A stretch of DNA of 64,000 nt. It comes from Acidobacteriota bacterium (GTDB lineage: Bacteria > Acidobacteriota > Terriglobia > Acidiferrales > UBA7541). Below the pieces are notes generated by a model. The model made no database searches and had not been told where the DNA came from. It worked only from the letters and a program-made list of their open reading frames with translations. The stretch's first letter is position 1; every line of letters starts with the position of its first letter. The position numbers were made by a program, and so were the translations under genes. The stretch is taken from assembly GCA_003223245.1 (NCBI GenBank), contig QHYI01000104.1, forward strand, positions 88,532 to 152,531, read 5' to 3'. This document shows, piece after piece, positions 15,715-25,652 of the stretch.

Positions 15715-17351
15715 TTAATTCCCTGCTTTTGGCACCAACTGATAGTTGACAAAGGCCAACTGCTTGCTGTCGGGGGACCAGGAGGGCACGTTGATCGTTC
15801 CTTGCCCGCCAAAGAGTTTGGCAAGCACGGTGATCTTCGCCTGTTTGAAATTTGCGCCTCTACCGCTGAGGTCTTTCAGGTTCATGAGCCGCAGCGAGAC
15901 ATCTTTGTTTTCCGGGTGGCCGGTCACGCTCGGGTCGTAGGTGAGAAAGACCATCGACTGGCCATCGGACGAGATGTGCGGGAACCAATCGTTCTCTTCG
16001 CCAAAGGTGACTTGCTCCTGCTCGCTGCCATCCGCGCGCATACGCCAGATTTGCATGTGCCCGGTGCGCTCGGAATTGAAGTAGATGTATTTCCCGTCGG
16101 GAGAATATTCCGGGCCATCATCTAATCCTTTGGCGGTGGTCAGGCGCGTCTCTTCCCCGCCCATTATGGGAATGGTGTAGATGTCGAAATTGCCGTTGCG
16201 CCGAAAGCCAGCGTTTTGCCGTCGCGCGACCAACCATGCAGGTAGGAAGGCGATTTTTGCGTGATGCGCCGCGGCGCGCCTCCGCCGATGGGCACGATGT
16301 ACACGAGCGACTGGTGGTTCTCCTGGGAATTGTCGCTGATCCCGAGTTGCGTGCCATCGGGCGAAATCAGGTGATCGTTGTTGCAGCGCGTAGCGAATCC
16401 GGTGTCGAGAACTTGCGGCGTGCCGCCGGCGAGGGGGATCTTCTCGATGCCGCCGTTGCGATTGAAGAGCAGCATCATGCCGTCCGGCATCCAGTTGGGC
16501 GCCTCGAAACGGTGCGGAGCGATGTAGACGACGCGGCGGTCGCTGGAGTCGATGGAGATGGTTTCGAGCACGCTGTAAAGCGTGACCGAAGGGGTGAGCG
16601 GCGCGAGAGGGTTGGTTGCTGCGCTCTCGCCTTCCATGTGTGGCGATTCGGGCTGCGCTTCGATGCTTACGTTTGAGAAGAGCGCCTTCTCAACCACGTT
16701 TGCATCGTGGCTGCAAACGCCGATGCCGACATACAAAGGCTCTTGCAGCGCGATGCGCGTCGCGCCACTGGCCAGCTGGAACTTGCCGCGCTCGTCGGCG
16801 AGCCACATCGAAAAATACGCGCCGCGCTTGACGAGGCGCAGGCGCTTTGGCGCCGACACGTTGGCCGGAATCTCGTGCGTCGCCGCGCCTTTCTCGTCGC
16901 GGTATTGCAGCGAAGTAAGCCCGTTGCCGTGCAGCGCCACATCCGCATATGCCGAGTCGGCATCCAGGCTTTGGCGAACCATCAGCACCGCTTTGCGATG
17001 CTCCTGCGCGCCCTTGCCGAGAAATGAAATGTCGGCGGTCAGCGTGACGTCGCCGGACGCCTTCTTCCACGCGAAGTGGAACGCATCTTTTGCGAACCAC
17101 ATGTTTTCGCCGCTTCCCGCAATCGTGTACGTTTGCTTTGCGGCGTCGTATTCTACCGAGCCCGGGTGCAGCACGGTGCCCACGTCGCCGTGCGCTTCAA
17201 AGATTCCTGGCGAATTCGCGCCTTGCAGTGCGGCTTTTTGCGCGGCGATATAATTCCCCGCGGTGAACGCGATCGCGAGAATTCCGGCAACCGCGACGAT
17301 TTTCGCGACTGCCCCGGCCCGCTGAGCAAACTTCTTCCACTGCCACTTCAC
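15715..17351 (-). CDS. TolB-like propeller protein with N-terminal DUF1349-like domain, frameshifted
   Basis: The reading frame from GTG at 17351 covers a membrane anchor or signal segment (residues 15-33), a jelly-roll domain resembling DUF1349/laminin-G proteins (about 50-235) and the first propeller blades ([30 protein letters not shown]). It leaves frame near 16196-16205. The neighbouring frame then continues the propeller without a gap ([45 protein letters not shown]) to the stop at 15715. One missing base restores a protein of about 545 residues. This is either a sequencing error or a recent pseudogene. The intact product would be a periplasmic WD40-like protein of unknown role. Confidence 0.75.
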
Positions 17352-17591
17352 AGTGCGTGCCTCTGTTTCGTATGCCTCGGGCTATCTTAAAGCGCCGAAA
17401 TGTGACGTTAGGATGCCCGGGTGCGCTTGTCAATTTGGCCGCGGACCGGCATTGGTACAGCTCGCGGCCAGTATCATGGGCGCCGCATCTGCGGGGACAC
17501 GGATCACAGGCCACGGGTTGCGTTGGTTGCGTTCCGGCGATTTCCCTTTTCCTTCTCCGCGTGCTATCTTCGCGGTGTTAAGGGGGGTTCC

Positions 17592-18077
17592 ATGTCCGTC
17601 AACAGAGTGATCTTGGTCGGCCGCTTGGGCCGCGATCCCGAAACGCGCTACACCGGCACCGGCCAGGCCGTGGCAAATTTCTCCGTGGCGACCGATGAAA
17701 CCTACAAAGACCGCAACGGCGAGCGCCAGAAGCGCACCGAATGGCACCGTATCACCGCCTGGGGAAAACTCGCCGAAATCTGCCAGCAATACTTGAAAAA
17801 AGGGACGATGGTTTACATCGAAGGCCGCATCCAATCCCGCGAATGGCAGGACAAGGAGGGCCAGAAACGCACGAGCTTCGATATCGTCGCGAACACGATG
17901 AAGATGCTCAGCTCGCGTGGCGAAGCCGCTGCTGCGGCCAGCGCCGGCGGAATGGGCGGCGGAGCCTCGCGCGGCGGTGAAGACTTCGATCAATCCGCTC
18001 CGCCGGAAGAAAGCTACCCCGCTGAAGGCGGGCCGGCCGGCGGTCCCGAAATCTCCGACGAAGACATTCCGTTTTAG
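17592..18077 (+). CDS. ssb: Single-stranded DNA-binding protein
   Basis: A 161-residue SSB. The OB fold occupies residues 1-110 ([55 protein letters not shown]), followed by a Gly/Ala-rich flexible region and the acidic tip ISDEDIPF that recruits partner proteins of replication and repair. The ATG at 17592 follows AGGGGGGTTCC, a good site; upstream in-frame sequence is not SSB-like. It is a single gene between the TolB-like gene, which faces away, and an oxidoreductase gene. Confidence 0.96.
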   Translation: MSVNRVILVGRLGRDPETRYTGTGQAVANFSVATDETYKDRNGERQKRTEWHRITAWGKLAEICQQYLKKGTMVYIEGRIQSREWQDKEGQKRTSFDIVANTMKMLSSRGEAAAAASAGGMGGGASRGGEDFDQSAPPEESYPAEGGPAGGPEISDEDIPF

Positions 18078-18175
18078 ACAAGGGGTCACGAATCGAACCG
18101 TTTAGATCCCTTCAGACCTCGACCCGGTCAGGGTCCGAAAGATGACCGTGACAGAGGTGTGCGGCTGAATTCAAC

Positions 18176-19180
18176 ATGGCGACCGTGAATCGCCAACTCG
18201 TTCTGCAGTCGCGGCCGAAGGGTATGCTCGCGCTGGGCGATCTGCAATTGCAGGAAACGCCGGTTCCCGAACTGCGCGATGGCCAGGCCCTCGGGCGCGT
18301 GAAATATCTCTCGATCGATCCGACAATGCGCGTGTGGATGGCAATGGACAGCTATCTTCCCGCCGTGGCCATCGGAGAAGTGATGCGCTCGCTCGGCTTC
18401 GCGGAGATTGTTGAGTCGCGTCATCCCGACTACAAAAAAGGAGATCGCGTCTCCGGCCTCACCGGGCTGCAGGAATATGTCGTCATCGATGCGAACGCCA
18501 AGCAGTCTCTAATCCAAAAGGTGCCGAAAATCCCTTTCGTTTCAGACACCGTGTTCCTGGGAACGCTTGGCATCAACGGACTTACGGCGTACTTCGGCAT
18601 GGAAATCGCACAACCCAAGAAAGGCGAGACGCTCGTCGTGTCCGCGGCCGCGGGCGCGACCGGAAGCATCGTTGGGCAGATTGGAAAAATTCACGGCTGC
18701 CGCGTCGTGGGCATCGCCGGGACAGACGAAAAGTGCAATTGGATCACGAGGGATCTAGGCTTCGACGCCGCCATCAACTATAAGCACACCGACTGGACGG
18801 AAAAGCTCGCCGCCGCTGTTCCTAGCGGGATCGATATTGACTTCGAGAACGTGGGCGGTGAAATCATGCAGAGCGTTCTCGGCCTGATGAACCTGCACGG
18901 TCGCGTCGCGCTTTGCGGATTGATCTCCGGCTATACGAAAGAAGATCCTGGTCTTGCCAGCTTCGCCGCCGTTCTAATGAAGCGCCTCCGCGTCGAAGGT
19001 TTCATTGTCTTGGATTATGCGCCGCGCTTTACGGAAGCGGGCACACAGCTTGCCCAATGGAAAATGCTCGGCAAAATCAAAGACCGCGAAACGATTGTCG
19101 AAGGTCTCGAAAAAGCCCCCGACGCCATCAATATGCTGTTCACCGGCGGCAACACCGGCAAACTCATCGTCAAAGTTTGA
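18176..19180 (+). CDS. NADP-dependent medium-chain oxidoreductase (CurA/PTGR type)
   Basis: A 334-residue zinc-independent medium-chain dehydrogenase/reductase. The N-terminal catalytic domain contains LSIDPTMRVWMA, the signature of the leukotriene B4 dehydrogenase/curcumin reductase group, and the nucleotide-binding domain has VVSAAAGATGSIVGQIGKIHG. Such enzymes reduce carbon-carbon double bonds of enones with NADPH in the cytoplasm. The physiological substrate cannot be told. It has no evident operon partner: ssb lies 98 bases upstream and the next gene is on the other strand. Confidence 0.88.
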   Translation: MATVNRQLVLQSRPKGMLALGDLQLQETPVPELRDGQALGRVKYLSIDPTMRVWMAMDSYLPAVAIGEVMRSLGFAEIVESRHPDYKKGDRVSGLTGLQEYVVIDANAKQSLIQKVPKIPFVSDTVFLGTLGINGLTAYFGMEIAQPKKGETLVVSAAAGATGSIVGQIGKIHGCRVVGIAGTDEKCNWITRDLGFDAAINYKHTDWTEKLAAAVPSGIDIDFENVGGEIMQSVLGLMNLHGRVALCGLISGYTKEDPGLASFAAVLMKRLRVEGFIVLDYAPRFTEAGTQLAQWKMLGKIKDRETIVEGLEKAPDAINMLFTGGNTGKLIVKV

Positions 19181-19204
19181 TTGGATTCCAAACCTTCGGC
19201 GGGT

Positions 19205-19606
19205 TTACTTCGCGGCGTTGTGTTTTCTTTCGGCGTCGAGTTTCTGGAGGAATGCTTCAAACTTTGGTTTTTGTTCCGGCGTGAGAATCGAGCGAATCTC
19301 GTCGCGGCCTTTCTGGCGTAACTGCTCAAACTGTGCATCCGACTGCTCGTGAATCGCTTTCGCCTGGCCGTGCCATTGCTGCAGAATCGTATCGAGCTGC
19401 TTCGCTTGATCGCTGGTCAGGCCCAATTCGTGAGTCAATTGTTCGACGCGACGTGCGCGCCTCTCCGGTTCAGGCATCGACGCGCTGGCGGCCGCCACCG
19501 ACCGATGCGCATATCCATAGCCAAACATTCCACCCACGACGGCGCCCAGCAGGAACACAATGACCACCCAAATCGCGGCCCTCCGCGAAGCAGGCGCCTC
19601 GTTCAT
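19205..19606 (-). CDS. Spy/CnrX-like periplasmic sensor protein
   Basis: A 133-residue protein with one N-terminal membrane helix (AIWVVIVFLLGAVVGGMFGY, about residues 11-30) and a periplasmic all-helical domain typical of the Spy/CpxP/heavy-metal-sensor group (LTHELGLTSDQAKQLDTIL and ILTPEQKPKFEAFLQKLDAE, containing the LTxxQ-like pattern). It is the last gene of a sigma/anti-sigma operon and overlaps the anti-sigma gene by an ATGA. By analogy with CnrYXH it may sense an envelope or metal signal, but it has few His or Cys ligands, so metal sensing is not assured. Confidence 0.75.
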   Translation of the reverse strand: MNEAPASRRAAIWVVIVFLLGAVVGGMFGYGYAHRSVAAASASMPEPERRARRVEQLTHELGLTSDQAKQLDTILQQWHGQAKAIHEQSDAQFEQLRQKGRDEIRSILTPEQKPKFEAFLQKLDAERKHNAAK

Positions 19607-20109
19607 GGCCTATCACCCACCTGGCTGACCAGGATATCGTCGGGCGCGGTCTGTTGCGGGGCCTCAAAAATGGACTCTTGCGAACCGCTCCTAGGATGGC
19701 TCGGCGCACGAAGCACGCTCTCGTAAAACCAAGTCGTGCTCGCTAACAACACGATGGCGGCAATCCAGGTGAGTCGCGAGGCAAAGCGCGGAAATTCTGC
19801 CCATGCGCTAACGCGTTCAGCCAATTCTCTTTCGCGCGAAGCGATGGCTGCCATAACGCGCGCGGAAAACCATGGGCGTTTTTGCCCCGCAAAGCTGGCT
19901 AAACCCTCGAACAACTCTTTTGTTGCTGCAAGTTCCTCTACGGCTTCACGGCAGTCGCTGCAACTTTCGATGTGCTTGCGCTCCTCCGCCGTCAATTCCT
20001 CTTTCAAACTTTCGACACTCGCGGCACTAGCGTGATGTACGGCCGCTTTTTCGAGCGCATCCCGAAACCTTCTACATTCCGCGTTGCTTCTCTTCAGCAG
20101 GTTCCACAT
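19603..20109 (-). CDS. Zinc-finger anti-sigma factor
   Basis: A 168-residue membrane protein. The cytoplasmic N-terminal part carries HIESCSDCREAVEEL, the H-x3-C-x2-C motif of ZAS anti-sigma domains (zf-HC2). A transmembrane helix follows at about residues 115-135 (LTWIAAIVLLASTTWFYE), with a short periplasmic tail. It lies 32 bases after the ECF sigma gene and overlaps the sensor gene by four bases, so it should hold the sigma factor inactive until the periplasmic side signals release. Confidence 0.85.
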   Translation of the reverse strand: MWNLLKRSNAECRRFRDALEKAAVHHASAASVESLKEELTAEERKHIESCSDCREAVEELAATKELFEGLASFAGQKRPWFSARVMAAIASRERELAERVSAWAEFPRFASRLTWIAAIVLLASTTWFYESVLRAPSHPRSGSQESIFEAPQQTAPDDILVSQVGDRP

Positions 20110-20141
20110 ATCGGCCTCCTTGCTGGCCGCCGATTATTTTC

Positions 20142-20792
20142 TCAGTTTCCAGAGCCCTTTGCCTGGCTGACCACGCGTCGCCGTGCCCGAAAGAGCCTCA
20201 CCTTCACGGTGTTCGCGTTCAGGTCCAGGACTTCTGCAATTTCTTCAATGGAGAACCCTTCCACTTCTTTTAGGATAAGCATGAGCCGGTCCCGCTCATC
20301 CAATCCATCCAGCAACCGCTCGACTCGTTGCCTGGCTTCCAAGCGCTCGCTGATGTCCGGCACGTCTTTGCCCTTCTGCGCCGAACTAATGACTTGCCGC
20401 GCCTGCTCTTCGCTCAAATCCGCTTCGTATACGAGCGGCCGGACCTTCTTCTTCCTCAACATGTCCCAGCATTCATTCACCGTAATCTTGTAGAGCCAAG
20501 TGCTGAATGCCGCTCGCTGGTCGAAGCGCTTCAGCGAAAAGTACGCTTTCACGAACACCTGCTGCGCGACGTCCTCTACATCCTCGCGCCGCCTGACAAT
20601 CCCTCCGGCCACAGCAAATACTCGATGCTGGTGCCGCCGGACGAGCTCCTCAAACGCCTCCTTGTCCTCGCGCTGGGCCCGCCGCACCAATTCGCGGTCG
20701 TCGAGCGCCCCGGCCGGGTGTACCGTACGGCTCCTCCCGGCCTTGGCTCGGGATGGGGCGTCCAGCGATTCTATTTTTGGGACGTGTGCCAT
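20142..20792 (-). CDS. ECF RNA polymerase sigma factor
   Basis: A 216-residue sigma-70 family factor of the extracytoplasmic-function type. Region 2 is seen in AFEELVRRHQHRVFAVAGGI and DVEDVAQQVFVKAYFSL (-10 recognition), and region 4 in DRLMLILKEVEGFSIEEIAE followed by LDLNANTVKVRLFRAR (-35 recognition). Residues 1-30 form a loose extension. It is the first gene of the sigma/anti-sigma/sensor operon and is probably autoregulated, but I cannot identify its own -35 motif in the 128 bases upstream. Confidence 0.92.
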   Translation of the reverse strand: MAHVPKIESLDAPSRAKAGRSRTVHPAGALDDRELVRRAQREDKEAFEELVRRHQHRVFAVAGGIVRRREDVEDVAQQVFVKAYFSLKRFDQRAAFSTWLYKITVNECWDMLRKKKVRPLVYEADLSEEQARQVISSAQKGKDVPDISERLEARQRVERLLDGLDERDRLMLILKEVEGFSIEEIAEVLDLNANTVKVRLFRARRRVVSQAKGSGN

Positions 20793-20920
20793 GGATTTTC
20801 GGTTACGTTTATTATGCCTGGGTTAGCCGGTCGAGCACGATTTATCTAATGCACCGGACGGAGCGGTTCCGCACGATCTTTTCGGTTGCTTTTCTTCTTA
20901 CCGCTAGCAATAATATCAGC

Positions 20921-21292
20921 ATGATTATCGGTGATCGTCTTCGCGCGCTCCGCGAAGAAAAGAAACTTTCTCAGGGCGACATCGAGAAGCGGACCGGGCT
21001 GCTTCGGTGTTACATTTCACGCGTGGAAAACGGCCATACTGTCCCCGCGATCGAAACACTGGAAAAGCTGGCTCGGGCTCTCGAATGCCCTCTCTACCAA
21101 CTCTTTTATGACGGTGAAGAACCGCCACAGTTGCCGAACCTCCCCAAGCGCAAGACGTCCGACGATATCGCCTGGGGTAGCGTCGGTAAAGAAGCACGCT
21201 TTCTCAATAAGCTTCGCCGCTTGTTGAGCAAGGCGGACGAGGGCGATCGCAAGCTGATTCTGTACATGGCTCAGAAGATGGCTAACCGCTAG
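20921..21292 (+). CDS. XRE-family transcriptional regulator
   Basis: A 123-residue DNA-binding protein. The helix-turn-helix is at residues 4-60 (LRALREEKKLSQGDIEKRTG, then CYISRVENGHTVPAIETLEK), followed by a proline-containing linker (EEPPQLPNLPKRK) and a C-terminal helical part that is probably a dimerisation region. The ATG at 20921 starts the HTH in the normal place, but no ribosome-binding site precedes it (the upstream bases read AATAATATCAGC), so the mRNA may be leaderless. It is divergent from the ECF sigma gene with 128 bases between, so it could regulate that operon; this is inference. Confidence 0.88.
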   Translation: MIIGDRLRALREEKKLSQGDIEKRTGLLRCYISRVENGHTVPAIETLEKLARALECPLYQLFYDGEEPPQLPNLPKRKTSDDIAWGSVGKEARFLNKLRRLLSKADEGDRKLILYMAQKMANR

Positions 21293-21454
21293 TTTGCCGC
21301 GATCCTCATCATTAGCGGGTCGCAATCACCTTACGCGCGGCAAGGAGAGGGAAGATTTTTGCCGTTTTGACCTTCTCCGGGGCTTTGTTGGCTTTCGCAC
21401 GATTCCCTGGTAAATTCTTCGGGTCCCCACTTCCAAGGTAGCGCCGGTCGGCTT

Positions 21455-23092
21455 CTATTCCCACTCAATGGTGCTCGGCGGCTTAGAACTTACGTCGTAA
21501 ACAACGCGAGTGACTCCAGATACTTCGTTGACAATCCTGGTCGAGATTCCTGCGAGCACTTCCCCAGGCAGTTTTACCCAATCGGCAGTCATGGCGTCAT
21601 CCGATTCGACCACCCGGACGACCACCGTTTGCCCGTAGGTTCGGAAGTCTCCCATCACCCCGACGCTGCGGATCGGCAGCAGCACTGCGAAAGCCTGCCA
21701 TACCTTCTCGTAAAACCCCGCCTTGCGGATTTCTTCAACTACAATGGCATCCGCCTCTCGCAACGTAGCCAGTTGGGTAGGATTAACTTCGCCCAAGAGC
21801 CGCACCGCCAGTCCCGGTCCGGGGAACGGGTGCTTCACCAAAACTTCTGCGGGCAGCCCCAATTCCTTGCCAATTTGACGCACTTCGTCTTTGAACAGGT
21901 CGCGCAGAGGCTCAATCAGCGCAAATGGCATTTTTTCCGGCAGGCCGCCAACATTATGATGCGTCTTGATCGTTGACGACGGGCCCTTGACGGAAACTGA
22001 TTCAATTACATCCGGGTACAAAGTTCCTTGCACCAGGTAGCCGATTTCCCCGTGCGCTTCGCCCGCTTGGAGCTTCTGCGCCTGTTCGGCAAAAACGGCG
22101 ATGAATTCCCTGCCGATGCGGCGCCGCTTTTCTTCGGGATCCGTGATTCCCTTTAGTTGCGCGAGAAAGCGGTCGGAGGCGTCCACGCCGATGACACGCA
22201 GCTTCAGGCGATCGCGCAACATTTCCAAGGTGCTTTCAAACTCGTGCTTTCGCAGCAGTCCTGTATTCACGAAGATGTTGGTTAGGCGATTTCCCATCGC
22301 ACGGTGCACCAGCACGGCCGCCACGGTCGAGTCCACGCCGCCGCTGAGCGCGCAAATCGCCCATTTATTTCCCACTTTCTCGCGAATCGCCGCTGTCGTT
22401 TCTTCGATAAATGCCGCCCCGCTCCACTTCGGCTCGGCTTTGCAGACGCCAAACAGAAAGTTTCGTAGCAGCTCTGTTCCCCGCTCCGTGTGCTTCACTT
22501 CCGGGTGGAATTCCACGGCGTAGATCTTTCGCTGAACGTCTTCTACAGCGGCAACGGCATTCTCGGTCATGCCGATGGTGCGAAAACCCGGCGGCAGCGC
22601 AAGGACCTGGTCTCCATGGCTATTCCACACGCGCAGAGCTGCGGGCACGCCGGAGAATAATGCCGAGCTCTCCGGTCCGCCTTCGCACCCCACCTTGAGC
22701 TGCGCGCGCCCGTATTCCCGACGCGCTGCTTTTTCGACTTTGCCGCCCAGCGTGTGGGTGATCCACTGCATCCCGTAGCAGATTCCGAGAACGGGAATTC
22801 CTAGCGCCAACACTTTTGGATCGCACTTCGGCGCATCGGCGTCGTACACGGAGCTCGGCCCGCCAGACAAAACGATTCCCGCTGGCGCCAACTTCTGAAT
22901 CTCTTCCACAGGCGCGGTACACCGCAGAATCGCGGCGAAAACCTGTTGCTCGCGGATGCGGCGCGCAATGAGCTGCGTATATTGCCCGCCGAAGTCCAGC
23001 ACGACCACTCCGCCGAGTTCCGCCTTCATCCTGCCTGCCTGCTCTTGCGCTCCGGCGAGCTCCGCCGCCAGCTTCGCCGCACTCTCCGTCAT
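21455..23092 (-). CDS. guaA: GMP synthase (glutamine-hydrolysing)
   Basis: A 545-residue enzyme that aminates XMP to GMP. The N-terminal class I glutamine amidotransferase domain has the nucleophile motif GICYGMQW and a HPEVKHTERG segment; the ATP pyrophosphatase domain opens with CALSGGVDSTVAA, and the C-terminal dimerisation domain ends in TRVVYDVSSKPPSTIEWE, the standard GuaA terminus. The ATG at 23092 is chosen because GAAAGGAGAGCGC precedes it; an in-frame ATG at 23107 lies inside the end of leuS. Third gene of an nfo-leuS-guaA transcript. Confidence 0.96.
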   Translation of the reverse strand: MTESAAKLAAELAGAQEQAGRMKAELGGVVVLDFGGQYTQLIARRIREQQVFAAILRCTAPVEEIQKLAPAGIVLSGGPSSVYDADAPKCDPKVLALGIPVLGICYGMQWITHTLGGKVEKAARREYGRAQLKVGCEGGPESSALFSGVPAALRVWNSHGDQVLALPPGFRTIGMTENAVAAVEDVQRKIYAVEFHPEVKHTERGTELLRNFLFGVCKAEPKWSGAAFIEETTAAIREKVGNKWAICALSGGVDSTVAAVLVHRAMGNRLTNIFVNTGLLRKHEFESTLEMLRDRLKLRVIGVDASDRFLAQLKGITDPEEKRRRIGREFIAVFAEQAQKLQAGEAHGEIGYLVQGTLYPDVIESVSVKGPSSTIKTHHNVGGLPEKMPFALIEPLRDLFKDEVRQIGKELGLPAEVLVKHPFPGPGLAVRLLGEVNPTQLATLREADAIVVEEIRKAGFYEKVWQAFAVLLPIRSVGVMGDFRTYGQTVVVRVVESDDAMTADWVKLPGEVLAGISTRIVNEVSGVTRVVYDVSSKPPSTIEWE

Positions 23093-23103
23093 GCGCTCTC
23101 CTT

Positions 23104-25647
23104 TCACCCCAAGACCAGATTCAGCAATTTGTCCGGCACGTAAATCTGCTTCACGACGCGCTTTCCGTTCATATGCTGCGCGACAGCAGGAAGCGCCAGC
23201 GCCAGGCGAACCACGTCCGACTCGGCGGACCCAACCGCAACTTTGATCCTTCCGCGCACGCGTCCATTGACTTGGACTGGAATTTCGACTTCCTCTTCGC
23301 GCGCGAGTTCCTGGTTGAACGCGGGCCAGCTTACTTTCCAGAGCCCTTCAGCGTGTCCCAACATTTCCCAAAGTTCTTCGGCCAAGTGCGGGGTCATGGG
23401 CGCGAGCATCAGCGTCAGCAGTTCGAGTACTTCCTTCCGCACCTCGGGCCGCACACCCTGTTCAAGAGGCTCATGGTCGGAGATCTCGTTCGCCAGTGCC
23501 ATGATCAGCGCAATCGCCGAATTGAAATGCCACCTCGTTTCGAAGTCGCTGGTCACGCGCCTGAGCGTCTGGTGTGCTCTCCGCAGCAGCGTTTTTTCTT
23601 TCAGCGATGCGGACACTGCTTCCACTTTGCCACCTTTTACGCTGCGTACGGCTTCCGCGTGCCGCTCGATGAGACGGTAGACACGATTCAGAAAACGCCA
23701 GGAACCTTCGATGCTTTCCTCGCTCCACTCCAAATCCTTTTCCGGCGGAGCGGCAAAAAGCGTGTACAGGCGCCCAGTATCCGCGCCGTACTTCTCTGCC
23801 ATCTCAATCGCGCCGACCACGTTGCCCTTGGATTTGGACATGGCCACGCCGCCCTTCAACACCATGCCCTGTGTAAACAGCCGCTGAATCGGTTCATCGT
23901 GCTGGACCAATTTCAAATCGCGCATCACTTTGCACCAGAAGCGCGAATAGAGCAGATGCAGGATGGCGTGGGTGATGCCGCCGATGTACTGGTCAATGGG
24001 AAACCAGTAGCTGACTTTTGCGGAATCGTAAGGCGCTTGGTCGTTGTGCGGATCGCAATAGCGATAGAAATACCACGACGAATCCACGAAGGTGTCCATG
24101 GTATCGGTTTCGCGGCGCGCCGGACCGCCGCACTTCGGGCACTTCGTGTTGACGAACTCAGGCGTAGCGGCGAGAGGAGATTCGCCTTCCCCGGTGAGCT
24201 TGGGATTGGGCGGCAGCAGCACCGGCAAATCCTTGTCCGGGACGGGGACCATTCCGTCCTTCGTGCAGTAAACGACGGGAATGGGCGTGCCCCAATAGCG
24301 CTGCCGGGAAATTCCCCAATCTCTGAGGCGGTAGACGGTCTCGCCGCATCCAAATCCTTTTTGTTCGGCGAATGCGGTCATTTTGGCGATCGCTTCTTCG
24401 GGCGAGAGGCCGTTGAAGGGCCCGGAGTTCACCAGTTTGCCTTGCACGGGCTCGTCGAAGGCCGTTTCTATCTTTTCCGCAACGAGTTCTTCCCCGTCGA
24501 TCGGCTGCACTACGACGCGCACGGGCAGCTTATATCTTCGGCAAAATTCCAGGTCGCGTTGATCGTGCGCGGGCACGGCCATAATTGCGCCGGTGCCATA
24601 CTCCATCAGCACAAAATTCCCGACCCAGATCGGAAGCATTTCGTCGTTGAAGGGATTCAACGCATAGCGGCCGGTGAAGAAGCCTTCTTTCTCCATCGTC
24701 GCGAGGTCTTCGGTTTTCACGGAAGTCTGGCGCATCTGGGCCAGCTTGGGCTCGGCTTCGGCGCGCATAGGCGAGCCTTCGAGCAGCTTGGTGACCAGCG
24801 GATGCGCCGGGGCGAGAATGATCGCCGTGGCGCCGTAAATCGTGTCGATGCGCGTGGTGAAAATCTCAATGGGACCTGCGCCCGCCGCGCCAGCTACCGC
24901 AAACTTCACTTTTGCGCCATGAGATTTGCCGATCCAGTTTTTCTGCATCAGGATGACGCGCTCGGGCCATCCACCTTCGAGCTGCTTTAAATCGTCGAGC
25001 AGTTGATCGGAATAAGCGGTGGTTTTCAGGAACCATTGCTCGATCTCGCGCGATTCCACGCGCGTTTCTTCATGCCGCCAGCAAAAGCCGCCATTGATCA
25101 CCTGCTCATTGGCCAACACGGTGCGGCATTTCGGACACCAATTCACCAGGCTCTTCTTGCGATGCGCCAGGCCGCGCTCCAACATGCGCAGGAAAAACCA
25201 CTGATTCCAGCGGTAATATTCCGGCTCGCACGTGGAAATCTCGCGTCGCCAGTCGTAGCTGAAACCGAAGCGGTGGAGCACGCGCTGGAATTCCGCGATG
25301 TTGTTATTGGTCCAAGTCCGCGGATGCGTTTTGTTCTTGATTGCAGCATTCTCGGCCGGCAGGCCGAACGCGTCCCAGCCCATGGGATGCAGCACGTTGA
25401 AACCGCGCATGCGCTTCACCCGCGCTACCACGTCGCCAATCGCATAATTGCGCATGTGGCCCATGTGCAGCGTGCCGCTCGGATAGGGCAGCATTTCGAG
25501 GACGTAGTATTTTGGCTTGGATGGGTCGGCTTCGGTTTCGAAAACACGAGCTTCAGCCCATCGTTTTTGCCACTTGGCTTCGACCTTTTGCGGGTCGTAA
25601 CCGCTCGCTGCTGTTCCACCCGCACCCGTTGTGTTCTGCTCCGCCAC
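23104..25647 (-). CDS. leuS: Leucyl-tRNA synthetase
   Basis: An 847-residue class I aminoacyl-tRNA synthetase. The ATP-binding HIGH-type motif is seen in [15 protein letters not shown] and the KMSKS-type motif in [12 protein letters not shown]. The editing domain lies between about residues 220 and 420 ([32 protein letters not shown]) and the anticodon-binding domain is at the C-terminus. Length is usual. The start appears to be GTG at 25647, only five bases after the nfo stop, which points to translational coupling. The stop is 11 bases before guaA. Confidence 0.97.
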   Translation of the reverse strand: MAEQNTTGAGGTAASGYDPQKVEAKWQKRWAEARVFETEADPSKPKYYVLEMLPYPSGTLHMGHMRNYAIGDVVARVKRMRGFNVLHPMGWDAFGLPAENAAIKNKTHPRTWTNNNIAEFQRVLHRFGFSYDWRREISTCEPEYYRWNQWFFLRMLERGLAHRKKSLVNWCPKCRTVLANEQVINGGFCWRHEETRVESREIEQWFLKTTAYSDQLLDDLKQLEGGWPERVILMQKNWIGKSHGAKVKFAVAGAAGAGPIEIFTTRIDTIYGATAIILAPAHPLVTKLLEGSPMRAEAEPKLAQMRQTSVKTEDLATMEKEGFFTGRYALNPFNDEMLPIWVGNFVLMEYGTGAIMAVPAHDQRDLEFCRRYKLPVRVVVQPIDGEELVAEKIETAFDEPVQGKLVNSGPFNGLSPEEAIAKMTAFAEQKGFGCGETVYRLRDWGISRQRYWGTPIPVVYCTKDGMVPVPDKDLPVLLPPNPKLTGEGESPLAATPEFVNTKCPKCGGPARRETDTMDTFVDSSWYFYRYCDPHNDQAPYDSAKVSYWFPIDQYIGGITHAILHLLYSRFWCKVMRDLKLVQHDEPIQRLFTQGMVLKGGVAMSKSKGNVVGAIEMAEKYGADTGRLYTLFAAPPEKDLEWSEESIEGSWRFLNRVYRLIERHAEAVRSVKGGKVEAVSASLKEKTLLRRAHQTLRRVTSDFETRWHFNSAIALIMALANEISDHEPLEQGVRPEVRKEVLELLTLMLAPMTPHLAEELWEMLGHAEGLWKVSWPAFNQELAREEEVEIPVQVNGRVRGRIKVAVGSAESDVVRLALALPAVAQHMNGKRVVKQIYVPDKLLNLVLG

Positions 25648-25652
25648 GCAGG

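Noticed and set aside
23173-24990. 605-codon plus-strand open frame antisense to leuS
   Set aside because: leuS is certain on the other strand, with all motifs; the antisense frame is a composition effect.
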